Assembly (NCBI RefSeq): GCF_001544915.2
Contig: NZ_FCOE02000059.1
Location: forward strand, 1-34,814
Source of the DNA: Caballeronia pedi
GTDB lineage: Bacteria; Pseudomonadota; Gammaproteobacteria; Burkholderiales; Burkholderiaceae
Length of the DNA: 34,814 nt
Reading direction: 5' to 3'
The notes under the pieces were generated by a model. The model was given only the letters and a program-made list of their open reading frames with translations. It did not search any database and was not told the origin of the DNA. Position 1 is the stretch's first letter; each line of letters opens with the position of its first letter. Both the position numbers and the translations under genes were made by a program. Of this stretch, positions 17,537-26,185 are shown one piece after another.

Positions 17537-18553
17537 ATGAATACATCCTCACTTTTCGCGCCCGTCGAACACTTCGATTCGCATTTTCTCGAACAGCGCG
17601 CCGAGCGCCCGCAGCCGCTGTCGGGCAACCAGATGCCGCGCTGCGGCGGCATCACGACGATGATGCGCCTGCCGCACGTGCAGTCCGCTTCGGGGCTGGA
17701 TGCGTGTTTCGTCGGCGTGCCGTTCGATCTCGGCACGTCCAACCGCACCGGCGCGCGTTTCGGTCCGCGCCAGGTACGCAGCGAATCCGTGCTGCTGCGC
17801 CCCTACAACATGGCGACGCGCGCCGCGCCGTTCGATTCGCTGCGCGTCGCGGATATCGGCGATGTCGCGATCAATCCGTACAACCTGCTCGATTCGATCG
17901 ACCGCATCGAGCGCGCGTATCGCGAAATACTGAAGCACGATTGCAAGCCGCTCACGCTCGGCGGCGATCACACCATCGCGCTGCCGATCCTGCGGGCGAT
18001 TCACGCGAAGCACGGCAAGGTCGGGCTGATTCACATCGACGCCCACGCGGACGTCAACGACACCATGTTCGGCGAGAAGATCGCGCACGGCACGCCGTTC
18101 CGTCGCGCGGTGGAAGAGGGCTTGCTCGATTGTTCGCGCGTCGTGCAGATCGGCCTGCGCGGCACGGGCTACGAAGCCGGCGATTTCGACTGGTGCCGCG
18201 AGCAGGGCTTTCGCGTCGTGCAGACGGAGGAATGCTGGAACAAGTCGCTCGCGCCGCTGATGGACGAAGTGCGCGCGCAAATGGGCGACGGCCCCGTCTA
18301 CATCACGTTCGATATCGACGGCATCGATCCGGCGTTCGCGCCCGGCACAGGCACGCCGGAAATCGCCGGATTGACGGTGCCGCAGGCGCTGGAAATCGTG
18401 CGCGGGGCGCGCGGGCTGAACATCGTTGGCGCGGATCTGGTGGAAGTCGCGCCGCCCTACGATCCGTTCGGCACGACGGCGCTGCTCGGCGCGAACCTCG
18501 CGTTCGAGCTGTTGTGCGTGCTGCCGGGCGTCGAGTACCGGGCGGCGAAGTAG
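17537..18553 (+). CDS. speB: Agmatinase-family ureohydrolase, probable guanidinobutyrase
   Basis: The enzyme should hydrolyse a guanidino compound to the amine plus urea using two Mn(II) ions. All metal ligands are present in 338 residues: His145 (GGDHTI), Asp168/His170/Asp172 (HIDAHADVND) and Asp259/Asp261 (TFDIDGIDPAFAPGTGTPE). The segments MPRCGGITTMMRLPHVQS, RPYNMAT and DIGDVAINPYNLLDS recall, from memory, Pseudomonas guanidinobutyrase GbuA more than E. coli SpeB. GbuA is also paired with a LysR regulator. The substrate is therefore agmatine, 4-guanidinobutyrate or a relative; sequence alone cannot decide. It converges with the permease gene, one base apart. Confidence 0.9.
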   Translation: MNTSSLFAPVEHFDSHFLEQRAERPQPLSGNQMPRCGGITTMMRLPHVQSASGLDACFVGVPFDLGTSNRTGARFGPRQVRSESVLLRPYNMATRAAPFDSLRVADIGDVAINPYNLLDSIDRIERAYREILKHDCKPLTLGGDHTIALPILRAIHAKHGKVGLIHIDAHADVNDTMFGEKIAHGTPFRRAVEEGLLDCSRVVQIGLRGTGYEAGDFDWCREQGFRVVQTEECWNKSLAPLMDEVRAQMGDGPVYITFDIDGIDPAFAPGTGTPEIAGLTVPQALEIVRGARGLNIVGADLVEVAPPYDPFGTTALLGANLAFELLCVLPGVEYRAAK

Positions 18554-18554
18554 A

Positions 18555-19883
18555 TCACGCGTAAGCGCGACGTCTGCCCGACACGAGCAGCAGATAGCAC
18601 ACCGCGCCGAGCGCGAGCGCGGGCAGCGTCGCGCCGAGATTCGGCAGCCATTGATTGATCGCGTGATACGCCGCGATCCCGATGCCCCACGCAATGAACG
18701 CGCTCACGTGCCAGCCGCCCGAATAGCCGTAGCGCCCGTCGGCAGCGCCGAGCGCGGCGGCGTCGATGCGGCGCTTGCGCACGATGAAGTGATCCGCCAG
18801 CACGACGCCGAAGAGCGGCGCGAACACCGAGCCGATCAGCAGCAGGAAGTTCTGATACTTGCCCATCTCGACGGCGAGCGCGACGAGCGTGCACAGTGCG
18901 CCGAACGTGCACGAGAGCAACGGCACGCTGGCGCGCGCCCAGAACGTGCCCGTCGATACGGCCGCCGAGTGGATATCGGCGAAGGCGTTGTCGGTTTCGT
19001 CGATGAGAATCAGAAATAGCGCGAGGCCGCCGCCAGCCTGCGCGAGCGCGGTCGTGAGGAGCGTATCGCCGCCGCCCGCCGCGAGTCCGTAGATCGCGCC
19101 GAGCGCATAGAACCACACGTTCGCGATGCCGTAGCCGAGCAGCGTGCCGCGAAACGTGCCGCCCGCGCTCTTGCCGAAGCGCGTGTAATCGGCGATCAGC
19201 GGCAGCCACGAGAGCGGCATCGCGACGACCAGATCGATGCCCGCGCCGAACGCCATCTCGCCCGTGCCGGCGCGCGACATCAGCGCGCCAATGTCCTGTT
19301 TGGCCAGCAGATTCCAGGTGAGCCAGCCCGCGCCGCCGAGCAGGAGCCACACGCCCCACGTGCGCAGAAAGCGCCGCACGAACGAGAGCGGGCCGCTGAT
19401 CGCGAGCAGCGTCGCCAGCGCGCCGAAGATCAGCGTCCAGACGAGCGGCATCGAGAAGTGGAAGGACTGCTTCGAGAGCGCATCGGCGGAATCGCGCATC
19501 ACGATGATTTCGAACGAGCCCCAGCCGACGAGCTGGATCGCGTTGAGCACCGCCGGCACCGACGCGCCGCGCACGCCGAGCGTCGGCCGCAGCGACGACA
19601 TCGCCGCTAGCCCCGTATCCGTGCCGATCACGCCCGCGAGCGCGAGCAGCACGACGCCGATCACCGTGCCGATGACGATGGCCGCGAGCGCGTGCGGCAG
19701 CGACAGTCCCGGCACGAGCAGCGCGCCCGCCTGCGCGACCAGAAGGCCGATGCCGAGCGAGAACCACAGTGCGAAGGCGTCGCTCGTGCCGAAGGCGCGC
19801 CGCTCGGGCGGCACGGGCGTGAGCGGCGCGTAGGTCGACGTTTCGCCGTGCGCTGCGGCGTTCGTGGCGTGTTCTTGCCCCAT
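18555..19883 (-). CDS. cytX: NCS1-family permease, CytX-like (cytosine/hydroxymethylpyrimidine type)
   Basis: A 442-residue inner membrane transporter with about twelve helices. NCS1 features are the N-terminal helix FALWFSLGIGLLVAQAGALL, GWGSFEIIVM in helix 3, and MPLSWLPLIADYTRFGK in the middle. The last resembles CytX, the putative hydroxymethylpyrimidine transporter, more than CodB. No thi-box riboswitch is seen upstream, unlike many thiamine-linked cytX genes, so the cargo may be another nucleobase or a guanidino compound used by the adjacent enzyme. ATG 19883 follows AAGGA. It lies tail-to-tail with the ureohydrolase gene. Confidence 0.82.
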   Translation of the reverse strand: MGQEHATNAAAHGETSTYAPLTPVPPERRAFGTSDAFALWFSLGIGLLVAQAGALLVPGLSLPHALAAIVIGTVIGVVLLALAGVIGTDTGLAAMSSLRPTLGVRGASVPAVLNAIQLVGWGSFEIIVMRDSADALSKQSFHFSMPLVWTLIFGALATLLAISGPLSFVRRFLRTWGVWLLLGGAGWLTWNLLAKQDIGALMSRAGTGEMAFGAGIDLVVAMPLSWLPLIADYTRFGKSAGGTFRGTLLGYGIANVWFYALGAIYGLAAGGGDTLLTTALAQAGGGLALFLILIDETDNAFADIHSAAVSTGTFWARASVPLLSCTFGALCTLVALAVEMGKYQNFLLLIGSVFAPLFGVVLADHFIVRKRRIDAAALGAADGRYGYSGGWHVSAFIAWGIGIAAYHAINQWLPNLGATLPALALGAVCYLLLVSGRRRAYA

Positions 19884-19963
19884 CGGATTGCGTCCTTATA
19901 TTTTCGAAGCGTGATTCAACCGAAGCGTGGCCCGCGTGATGCAAAAGCTGTCCGGGCTCAGGC

Positions 19964-19972
19964 TGTCATAAT
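19964..19972 (+). promoter_or_regulatory. Candidate extended -10 promoter for rarA
   Basis: TGTCATAAT (TG-N-CATAAT) lies 91 bases before the rarA ATG, with no clear -35. It would give rarA its own promoter, needed because the genes between it and lolA face other ways. Confidence 0.45.
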
Positions 19973-20063
19973 GACCCGATTCTGCGGCCGCGCCGCGCTT
20001 TTCGGGAAGCGCGAGATTATCGCCGCGATCCACCCAACTGCGTCAACCTGCATCGCACAGCAC

Positions 20064-21380
20064 ATGTTCGAAGAAAATCGTGGCACCGTTCCGCTCGCGG
20101 AGCGCCTGCGCCCCCGCACCATCGACGACGTGATCGGCCAGAAGCATCTGCTCGGCAAAGCCAAGCCGCTGCGCGTCGCGTTCGAATCGGGCGAAGCGCA
20201 TTCGATGATTCTCTGGGGCCCGCCCGGCGTCGGCAAGACCACGCTCGCGCGTCTCATGGCCGATGCGTTTCACGCGCAGTTCATCTCGCTGTCGGCGGTG
20301 CTTTCCGGCGTCAAGGATATCCGCGAGGCGGTGGAAACCGCGCAGATCCATCGCGCGAACGGGCATCAGACGCTCGTGTTCGTCGACGAAGTGCATCGCT
20401 TCAACAAGAGTCAGCAGGACGCGTTCTTGCCGCATGTGGAATCGGGCCTGTTCGTGTTCGTCGGCGCGACCACGGAGAATCCGTCGTTCGAGGTGAACAG
20501 CGCGTTGCTGTCGCGCGCGGCGGTGTACGTGCTGAAGAGTCTCGATGCCGACGAGCTGAAGGAACTGCTCGATCGCGCGTCGAAGGAACTCGGCGGCCTC
20601 ACCTTCACCGACGAAGCCCGCGACGCGCTGATCGGCTCCGCCGACGGCGACGGCCGCAAGCTGCTGAACAACCTTGAGATCGTCGCGCGCGCGGCGGCGC
20701 AGCAAAAGCAGACGGAAATCGACGGCGCGCTGCTCGGCAGTGCCCTCGCGGAAAATCTGCGCCGTTTCGACAAGGGCGGCGACGCGTTCTACGATCAGAT
20801 CAGCGCGCTGCATAAATCGGTGCGCGGCAGCAATCCGGACGCCGCGCTCTACTGGTTCTGCCGCATGCTCGACGGCGGCGCGGACCCGCGCTACATGGCG
20901 CGGCGCATCGTGCGCATGGCGTGGGAGGATATCGGTCTCGCCGATCCGCGCGCCGGGCGCATCGCGCTCGACGCGGCCGAAACCTACGAGCGGCTCGGCA
21001 CGCCGGAAGGCGAACTGGCGCTCGCGCAGGCGCTCATTTATCTGGCCGTCGCGCCGAAATCGAACGCCGGGTACAACGCCTACAACGAGGCGCGGCGCTT
21101 CGTCGGCAAGGATCAGTCGCGCGGCGTGCCGGTGCATCTGCGCAACGCGCCGACCAAACTGATGAAAGAACTCGGCTACGGTCACGAATACCGCTACGCG
21201 CACGACGAGCCCGACGCCTACGCGGCCGGCGAAACCTATCTGCCCGACGGCATGCGCGACCCGCACTGGTATCAGCCTACGCCGCGCGGGCTCGAAGGCA
21301 AGATCGGCGACAAGCTCGCGCGCCTCGCCGAACTCGACGAAGCGTGGCGGCGCGAACATCGCGACGAGAAGAAGCGGTGA
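20064..21380 (+). CDS. rarA: Replication-associated recombination protein RarA (MgsA)
   Basis: RarA is a AAA+ ATPase related to clamp loaders that acts at stalled replication forks with SSB. The 438-residue protein has LAERLRPRTIDDVIGQKHLL at the N-terminus, Walker A GPPGVGKTT (52-60), Walker B LVFVDEVHRF (Asp108/Glu109), sensor 1 GATTENPSFEVN, and the C-terminal tetramerisation domain (RGSNPDAALYWFCRML, ARRIVRMAWEDIGLADP). ATG 20064 is chosen because it gives the usual short lead before the AAA+ domain. serS follows after 129 bases. Confidence 0.97.
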   Translation: MFEENRGTVPLAERLRPRTIDDVIGQKHLLGKAKPLRVAFESGEAHSMILWGPPGVGKTTLARLMADAFHAQFISLSAVLSGVKDIREAVETAQIHRANGHQTLVFVDEVHRFNKSQQDAFLPHVESGLFVFVGATTENPSFEVNSALLSRAAVYVLKSLDADELKELLDRASKELGGLTFTDEARDALIGSADGDGRKLLNNLEIVARAAAQQKQTEIDGALLGSALAENLRRFDKGGDAFYDQISALHKSVRGSNPDAALYWFCRMLDGGADPRYMARRIVRMAWEDIGLADPRAGRIALDAAETYERLGTPEGELALAQALIYLAVAPKSNAGYNAYNEARRFVGKDQSRGVPVHLRNAPTKLMKELGYGHEYRYAHDEPDAYAAGETYLPDGMRDPHWYQPTPRGLEGKIGDKLARLAELDEAWRREHRDEKKR

Positions 21381-21466
21381 ACTCCGCGCCGTTCGTTTCG
21401 CGCGCGGGCAAACTGCGTTTCGCCAGGCGCGTCACTGAATGCGTACGGCGCGCAATGACCGTGCGC

Positions 21467-21472
21467 TAAAAT
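21467..21472 (+). promoter_or_regulatory. Candidate -10 box for serS
   Basis: TAAAAT lies 37 bases before the serS ATG, followed by a small hairpin (AATCGG/CCGATT). No good -35 is seen, so this is tentative; serS may also be read from rarA. Confidence 0.33.
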
Positions 21473-21509
21473 CGGCGTTTCCGATTACTTAACAAAGCAG
21501 CCCCCCGCC

Positions 21510-22808
21510 ATGCTCGACATCCAAACCCTCCGCAAAGACCTGGACGGCGTCGCGAAGCGCCTCGCCGATCGAGGCTACACGCTCGATGTCGCCGCCTTCG
21601 CCGCGCTCGAAGCCGAGCGCCGCGAGATCCAGACCCGCACTGAAGAACTGCAGGCGCGCCGCAACAGCCTGTCGAAACAGATTGGCGCGATGAAGGGGCG
21701 CGGCGAGGACACCTCGGCGGTGATGGCGGAAGTGGGCGGCATCGGCGACACGATGAAGGAATCGGCGGCGAAGCTGGACGACGTGCAGAAGCGTCTTTCC
21801 GATCTGATGCTGACGGTGCCGAACCTGCCGCACGAAAGCGTGCCGGTCGGCAACGACGAGACGCAGAACGTCGAAGTGCGGCGCTGGGGCACGCCGCGCG
21901 CGTTCGACTTCGAAGTCCGCGATCACGTCGATGTCGGCGCGCCGCTCGGTCTCGATTTCGAAACCGGCGCGAAGCTCTCGGGCGCGCGTTTCACGCTGCT
22001 GCGCGGACAGATCGCGCGGCTGCATCGCGCGCTCGCGCAGTTCATGATCGACACGCACACGGAGCAGCACGGCTATACCGAGGCGTACACGCCGTACATC
22101 GTGAATCCGGAGATTCTCTTTGGCACGGGCCAGTTGCCCAAGTTCGCCGACGACATGTTCCGCGTCGAGAAGGGCGGCGACGAGAACACCGTCACGCAGT
22201 ACCTCATTTCGACCTCGGAGATTTCGCTCACGAATACGGTGCGCGACAGCATCCTCGAAGCCAGCGCGCTGCCGGTGAAGCTCACCGCGCATTCGCCGTG
22301 CTTCCGCTCGGAAGCGGGCTCGTACGGGCGCGATACGCGTGGCCTGATCCGCCAGCATCAGTTCGACAAGGTCGAGATGGTGCAGGTCGTGTCGCCGGAA
22401 CATTCCTACGCCGCGCTCGACGAGATGGTCGGGCAAGCGGAGACGATTCTGCAGAAGCTGGAACTGCCGTATCGCGTGATCACGCTGTGCACGGGCGACA
22501 TGGGCTTTTCGGCGGCGAAGACGTTCGATCTCGAAGTGTGGCTGCCGGCGCAGAACACGTATCGCGAGATTTCGAGCTGCTCGAATACCGAGGCGTTCCA
22601 GGCGCGTCGCATGCAGGCGCGGTTCCGCAATGCGCAGGGCAAGCCGGAATTCGTGCATACGCTGAACGGCTCGGGTCTGGCGGTCGGACGCACGCTCGTC
22701 GCGGTGCTGGAGAACTTCCAGAACGCGGACGGTTCGGTGACGATTCCGGCCGTGCTGCGTCCGTATATGCGAGGAGTGGAAAGAATCGAAGTTTCCGCAG
22801 CAGTGTGA
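21510..22808 (+). CDS. serS: Seryl-tRNA synthetase
   Basis: SerS charges tRNA-Ser (and tRNA-Sec where present) with serine. The 432-residue protein has the N-terminal long coiled-coil arm (about 28-100) that grips the long variable arm of tRNA-Ser. The class II catalytic domain shows motif 2 (CFRSEAGSYGRDTRGLIRQHQFDKVE) and motif 3 (NGSGLAVGRTLVAVLE). Length is standard. A tRNA-Ser(CGA) gene starts about 100 bases downstream, so enzyme and one substrate lie together. Confidence 0.97.
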   Translation: MLDIQTLRKDLDGVAKRLADRGYTLDVAAFAALEAERREIQTRTEELQARRNSLSKQIGAMKGRGEDTSAVMAEVGGIGDTMKESAAKLDDVQKRLSDLMLTVPNLPHESVPVGNDETQNVEVRRWGTPRAFDFEVRDHVDVGAPLGLDFETGAKLSGARFTLLRGQIARLHRALAQFMIDTHTEQHGYTEAYTPYIVNPEILFGTGQLPKFADDMFRVEKGGDENTVTQYLISTSEISLTNTVRDSILEASALPVKLTAHSPCFRSEAGSYGRDTRGLIRQHQFDKVEMVQVVSPEHSYAALDEMVGQAETILQKLELPYRVITLCTGDMGFSAAKTFDLEVWLPAQNTYREISSCSNTEAFQARRMQARFRNAQGKPEFVHTLNGSGLAVGRTLVAVLENFQNADGSVTIPAVLRPYMRGVERIEVSAAV

Positions 22809-22829
22809 CGTTTATTTTCAAAAAGGGGC

Positions 22830-22858
22830 TTGGAAAGCACGAAAGGGTTCGATATACT
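22830..22858 (+). promoter_or_regulatory. Promoter of the tRNA-Ser gene
   Basis: TTGGAA (22830-22835) and TATACT (22853-22858) are separated by exactly 17 bases. This strong sigma-70-type promoter would start transcription near 22865, leaving a leader of about 45 bases before the tRNA. Confidence 0.8.
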
Positions 22859-22909
22859 TTCGTTCTTCGTTGAGCAACGACCAGTTCACGAAGACCCGAA
22901 AGGGTAGAC

Positions 22910-23000
<91 letters not shown>

Positions 23001-23008
23001 AAATACTG

Positions 23009-23040
23009 AAACCCCGCATGTCGTAAGACTGCGGGGTTTT
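23009..23040 (+). terminator. Terminator of the tRNA-Ser transcript
   Basis: AAACCCCGCA (23009-23018) pairs with TGCGGGGTTT (23030-23039) around an 11-base loop, followed by TTTTGCTTTT. It begins nine bases after the tRNA. Confidence 0.88.
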
Positions 23041-23091
23041 GCTTTTGGGCTGCCGTTCGAGGCTCCGCTTCGATGAAGCGAAGCCACGTCT

Positions 23092-23442
23092 TCAAGTCGT
23101 ACAACGCGCAATATCGAAGCGCAGTTCCGGCTCCGGCACGCCGCCATCGTCGCTCGACGACTGCTGCACCTTCACGATCGATCCATACGCCGAAGGCGTG
23201 AGCGTCACGAGCCACGCGTTCGATCCGACCAGCAACTCGGTCGTCCCTTGAGCGCGCCTCGTCTGCGCGGACGGAAGCATGCGTTGCAGACAACTCGATA
23301 TATCCGACGCGGGCCGCGCCGACGAAACATGAATCACGGGCTTCGACGCACGCAACTCGGGCTCGCTCGTCGAACTGCAGGCGGCGAGGGCGGCGACGCC
23401 GGAAAGTCCTGCGGAAATCAAGGCAAATCGATGCAAGGTCAT
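23092..23442 (-). CDS. Small predicted lipoprotein, function unknown
   Basis: A 116-residue protein with a lipoprotein signal, MTLHRFALISAGLSGVAALAAC, and Cys22 as lipidation site, so it should be membrane-anchored facing the periplasm. The mature part is small and has two further Cys residues (one in SSCLQRML, one near the C-terminal ARCTT) that could form a disulfide. ATG 23442 is chosen for its GGAG ribosome site; an in-frame start ten codons upstream exists. No family recognised. Confidence 0.75.
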   Translation of the reverse strand: MTLHRFALISAGLSGVAALAACSSTSEPELRASKPVIHVSSARPASDISSCLQRMLPSAQTRRAQGTTELLVGSNAWLVTLTPSAYGSIVKVQQSSSDDGGVPEPELRFDIARCTT

Positions 23443-23700
23443 AGCGCTCCGGCAAGTTCGAATTCGCGCCACTAAAACACAAACACGCTTTCATCACAAG
23501 GGCGAGCGACCTTCGCTGCGCGTTCGACAGAGCGCACACGAAGCGTCGAAATGCAGCGCCCAAGCGGCTCTCCAAGCGGTGACGCCGCTCGGGAGTGCTA
23601 TCATCGGCCCCATTGTCCTCGCGCGCGGCCTAGCTGAAACACCGGCGAAAGCGCATGCACGGACAGCACGCATCCGGCACGAACCCATTCGCATTGCTCA

Positions 23701-24483
23701 ATGGCCATCACGCTCAAGACACCCGCCGACATCGAAAAGTTGCGCATCTCCGGCCGCATGGCCGCCCAAGTCCTCGCGATGATCGCCGAACACGTCCGTC
23801 CGGGCGTCACCACGGATGAACTCGACGCCATCTGCAATCGCTTCATCGTCGACGAACTGAAGGCCATTCCCGCCAACGTCGGCTACATGGGTTTTCCGAA
23901 GACGATCTGCACCTCGGTGAATCATGTCGTGTGCCACGGCATTCCCGGGCCGAAGGAATTGAAGGACGGCGACATCATCAACATCGATGTCGCGATCATC
24001 AAGGACGGCTACTACGGCGACACGAGCCGCATGTATTACGCCGGCACGCCGAGCGCCGAAGCACGCCGCCTCACCGAAACGACCTACGAAGCGATGATCG
24101 CGGGCATCCGCGAAGTGCGCCCGGGCGCGACGCTCGGCGATGTCGGCGCAGCGATTCAGAGCGTCGCGCACCGCGAAGGCTTCTCGGTGGTGCGCGAGTA
24201 CTGCGGCCACGGCATCGGCCGCGTGTATCACGAAGACCCGCAAGTGCTGCACTACGGCCAGCGCGGCGCGGGCCTGCGTCTGAAGCCCGGCCTCGTCTTC
24301 ACCATCGAGCCGATGATCAACGCGGGCCGCGCGTCCACGCAGCAGTCGCGCGACGGCTGGACCGTGACGACCAAGGACCGCTCGCTCTCCGCGCAATGGG
24401 AACACATGGTCGCCGTCACCGACGAAGGCTTCGAGTTGCTGACGCCGTGGCCGGACGGCACGGGCAGCTATGCGGTGCCATGA
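23701..24483 (+). CDS. map: Type I methionine aminopeptidase
   Basis: Map removes the initiator Met from new proteins when the second residue is small. The 260-residue protein keeps all five metal ligands: Asp96 and Asp107 (INIDVAIIKDGYYGDTSR), His170 (CGHGIGRVYHEDP), Glu203 (FTIEPMIN) and Glu234 (WEHM), plus His79 in VVCHGIPG. Length matches E. coli Map. The gene stands alone here, not beside rpsB or glnD where map is often found, so it may be an extra copy. No clear Shine-Dalgarno precedes ATG 23701. Confidence 0.95.
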   Translation: MAITLKTPADIEKLRISGRMAAQVLAMIAEHVRPGVTTDELDAICNRFIVDELKAIPANVGYMGFPKTICTSVNHVVCHGIPGPKELKDGDIINIDVAIIKDGYYGDTSRMYYAGTPSAEARRLTETTYEAMIAGIREVRPGATLGDVGAAIQSVAHREGFSVVREYCGHGIGRVYHEDPQVLHYGQRGAGLRLKPGLVFTIEPMINAGRASTQQSRDGWTVTTKDRSLSAQWEHMVAVTDEGFELLTPWPDGTGSYAVP

Positions 24484-24653
24484 GCGCGCATGCGCCGCTT
24501 CGGGCTGCCGCGTGTGCGCTGTAAAGCACTTTCCCGGATTTAGGAATTGACGGGTTCGCCCGTTCGGTTGAAGCTATATGAGTGGTCCACGCGCCGGACC
24601 GGCCGACAGAGCCGCACGCGCATGAGCCTGAAAGCCAGAGAGAAATAGCCCGC

Positions 24654-25178
24654 ATGAGTCCCTCATTGACCGTCAGCCGCATCGCCGCGCAACAAGGTTC
24701 CGTGCTGCGCGAGCTTCGCACGGCATCGCTGCGCGAGGCGCCGTATGCATTCGGCGAGACGCTGGAAGATGCGCTGCTCGTCGAGCCGTCGTCATTCGAC
24801 GCAACCGCCGAGCTGCACGCGAATTCTCCCCGGCTCGCGACGTTTCTGCTCTACACGGAAGGTCATCCCTGCGGTCTCGTGCACGCGTACATCGAAGAGG
24901 CGCCGAACGCGCGCGCGTTTGTCAGCGCGCTGTGGGTCGCGCCGGCGGTGCGTCATTTGCGCGGCGGCGAGCTGCTCGTGAACGTCGCGTCGCAATGGCT
25001 CGCGGAGCAGGGCGCCGCCGAAGTGCATGCGTGGATCTCCGAGGAAAACCGCACCGCGATGCGCTTCTATGAGCGCCTTCATTTCGGCCCTACCGGCGAT
25101 CGCCGCGCGATGCCTTCGCACGAGCAGGAAGCCGAGTCGCTCTTCGTGCGCCACATGCACGCCGAACATCACGCCTGA
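24654..25178 (+). CDS. GNAT-family N-acetyltransferase
   Basis: A 174-residue GNAT domain protein. Family features are VHAYIEEAPNARAFVSALWVAPAVRHLRGGELLVNVASQWLAEQGAAEVHAWI, covering the core strand 4 and the acetyl-CoA loop (V-x-P-x-x-R-x-x-x-G/A-type, here with RHLRGGELL), then ENRTAMRFYERLHF, the typical C-terminal N-x-x-A-x-x-F-Y motif. The substrate is unknown. ATG 24654 is preferred to an in-frame GTG at 24582, which adds a Pro/His/Glu-rich lead. It lies between map and minC and may be transcribed alone. Confidence 0.87.
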   Translation: MSPSLTVSRIAAQQGSVLRELRTASLREAPYAFGETLEDALLVEPSSFDATAELHANSPRLATFLLYTEGHPCGLVHAYIEEAPNARAFVSALWVAPAVRHLRGGELLVNVASQWLAEQGAAEVHAWISEENRTAMRFYERLHFGPTGDRRAMPSHEQEAESLFVRHMHAEHHA

Positions 25179-25283
25179 CGCGCGTTACTTCGAACTCAGT
25201 CCTCGCTTCCCGCGCGCACACGTTGCTCGTTTCCGATCGCCGAAATCGGTCCTAAAAATTATGGCCGTGTGCGACAACGCCTG

Positions 25284-25289
25284 TAAAAT
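25284..25289 (+). promoter_or_regulatory. Candidate -10 box for minCDE
   Basis: TAAAAT lies 24 bases before the minC ATG, in an AT-rich stretch. No convincing -35 is visible. Confidence 0.33.
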
Positions 25290-25312
25290 ACGCAAAATTT
25301 TTGGCCGTTCCT

Positions 25313-26098
25313 ATGTCGCTCAACAAAACGCCCTTTTTTGAACTGCGCAGCGGCTCCGTCGACACGCTTCTCTTCGTCGTCAAGACTCCCGACCTCGACG
25401 CCCTGCGTACCGAACTCACGCGGCGCTTCGAAGCGACTCCCGAATTCTTCGCGGGCGATGTCGTCGCCATCGACGTGCGCCGTCTCGCTGATTCCGCGAA
25501 GGGCGGTGAAGGCGAGCGCGTGTCGCTCGCGGAACTCGAGACCTTGCTGAAGAGCGTGCGCATGCGGCCGATCGGCATTGTCGCGCTGCCCGCGCAGACG
25601 TGGGCGATCCAATGGGCGAACGAAGGCGGCCTGCCGGTTCTCGAAGCGCGCGACCGGCGCGGCGCGCCGAAGCCTTCCGTCGACGAAGCGAAGCCGAACA
25701 CGGAAGCCGCCGCCGTGATCGAAGCGGCCGTCGCGAAGGAGCCCGCGCCCGCGGCGCTGCCCGCGCCCGCGACCATCATCGACCGGCCGCTGCGTTCGGG
25801 CCAGCAGGTCTATGCGAAAGGCGATCTCATCGTGCTCGGTCTCGTGTCGTATGGGGCCGAGGTGATCGCGGAAGGCAATATCCATATCTATGCGCCGTTG
25901 CGTGGCCGCGCGCTCGCGGGCGTGCACGGCAATCTCGACGCGCGGATCTTCTGCACCTGTCTCGAGCCGGAACTCATCTCCATCGCGGGTATCTATCGGA
26001 CAACCGAGAACCCGCTGCCAGCCGACGTGCTGAGCAAACCGGTGCAGATCTGGCTGAACGACGAAAAGCTCATGATCGAACCGCTGCGGCTGACCTGA
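25313..26098 (+). CDS. minC: Septum site-determining protein MinC
   Basis: MinC inhibits FtsZ polymer assembly away from midcell. The 261-residue protein has the N-terminal FtsZ-acting domain (about 1-115), an Ala/Glu/Pro linker, and the C-terminal beta-helix domain that binds MinD (about 155-261: RSGQQVYAKGDLIVLGLVSYGAEVIAEGNIHIYAPLRGRALAG). ATG 25313 is chosen; an upstream TTG in frame is unlikely. First gene of minC-minD-minE. Confidence 0.96.
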   Translation: MSLNKTPFFELRSGSVDTLLFVVKTPDLDALRTELTRRFEATPEFFAGDVVAIDVRRLADSAKGGEGERVSLAELETLLKSVRMRPIGIVALPAQTWAIQWANEGGLPVLEARDRRGAPKPSVDEAKPNTEAAAVIEAAVAKEPAPAALPAPATIIDRPLRSGQQVYAKGDLIVLGLVSYGAEVIAEGNIHIYAPLRGRALAGVHGNLDARIFCTCLEPELISIAGIYRTTENPLPADVLSKPVQIWLNDEKLMIEPLRLT

Positions 26099-26185
26099 CG
26101 GGTGAATCGACTCGCGCGCCCGATGCCCCCGGCGCGTGCTCGACAGCAACGCGAGCGGACCTATTGACGAACACAAGGTACTTGT

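Noticed and set aside
19884..20063. Thiamine (TPP) riboswitch upstream of the CytX-like gene
   Set aside because: Looked for because cytX genes often carry one. The conserved CUGAGA and ACCUGAUCUGG-type elements are absent.
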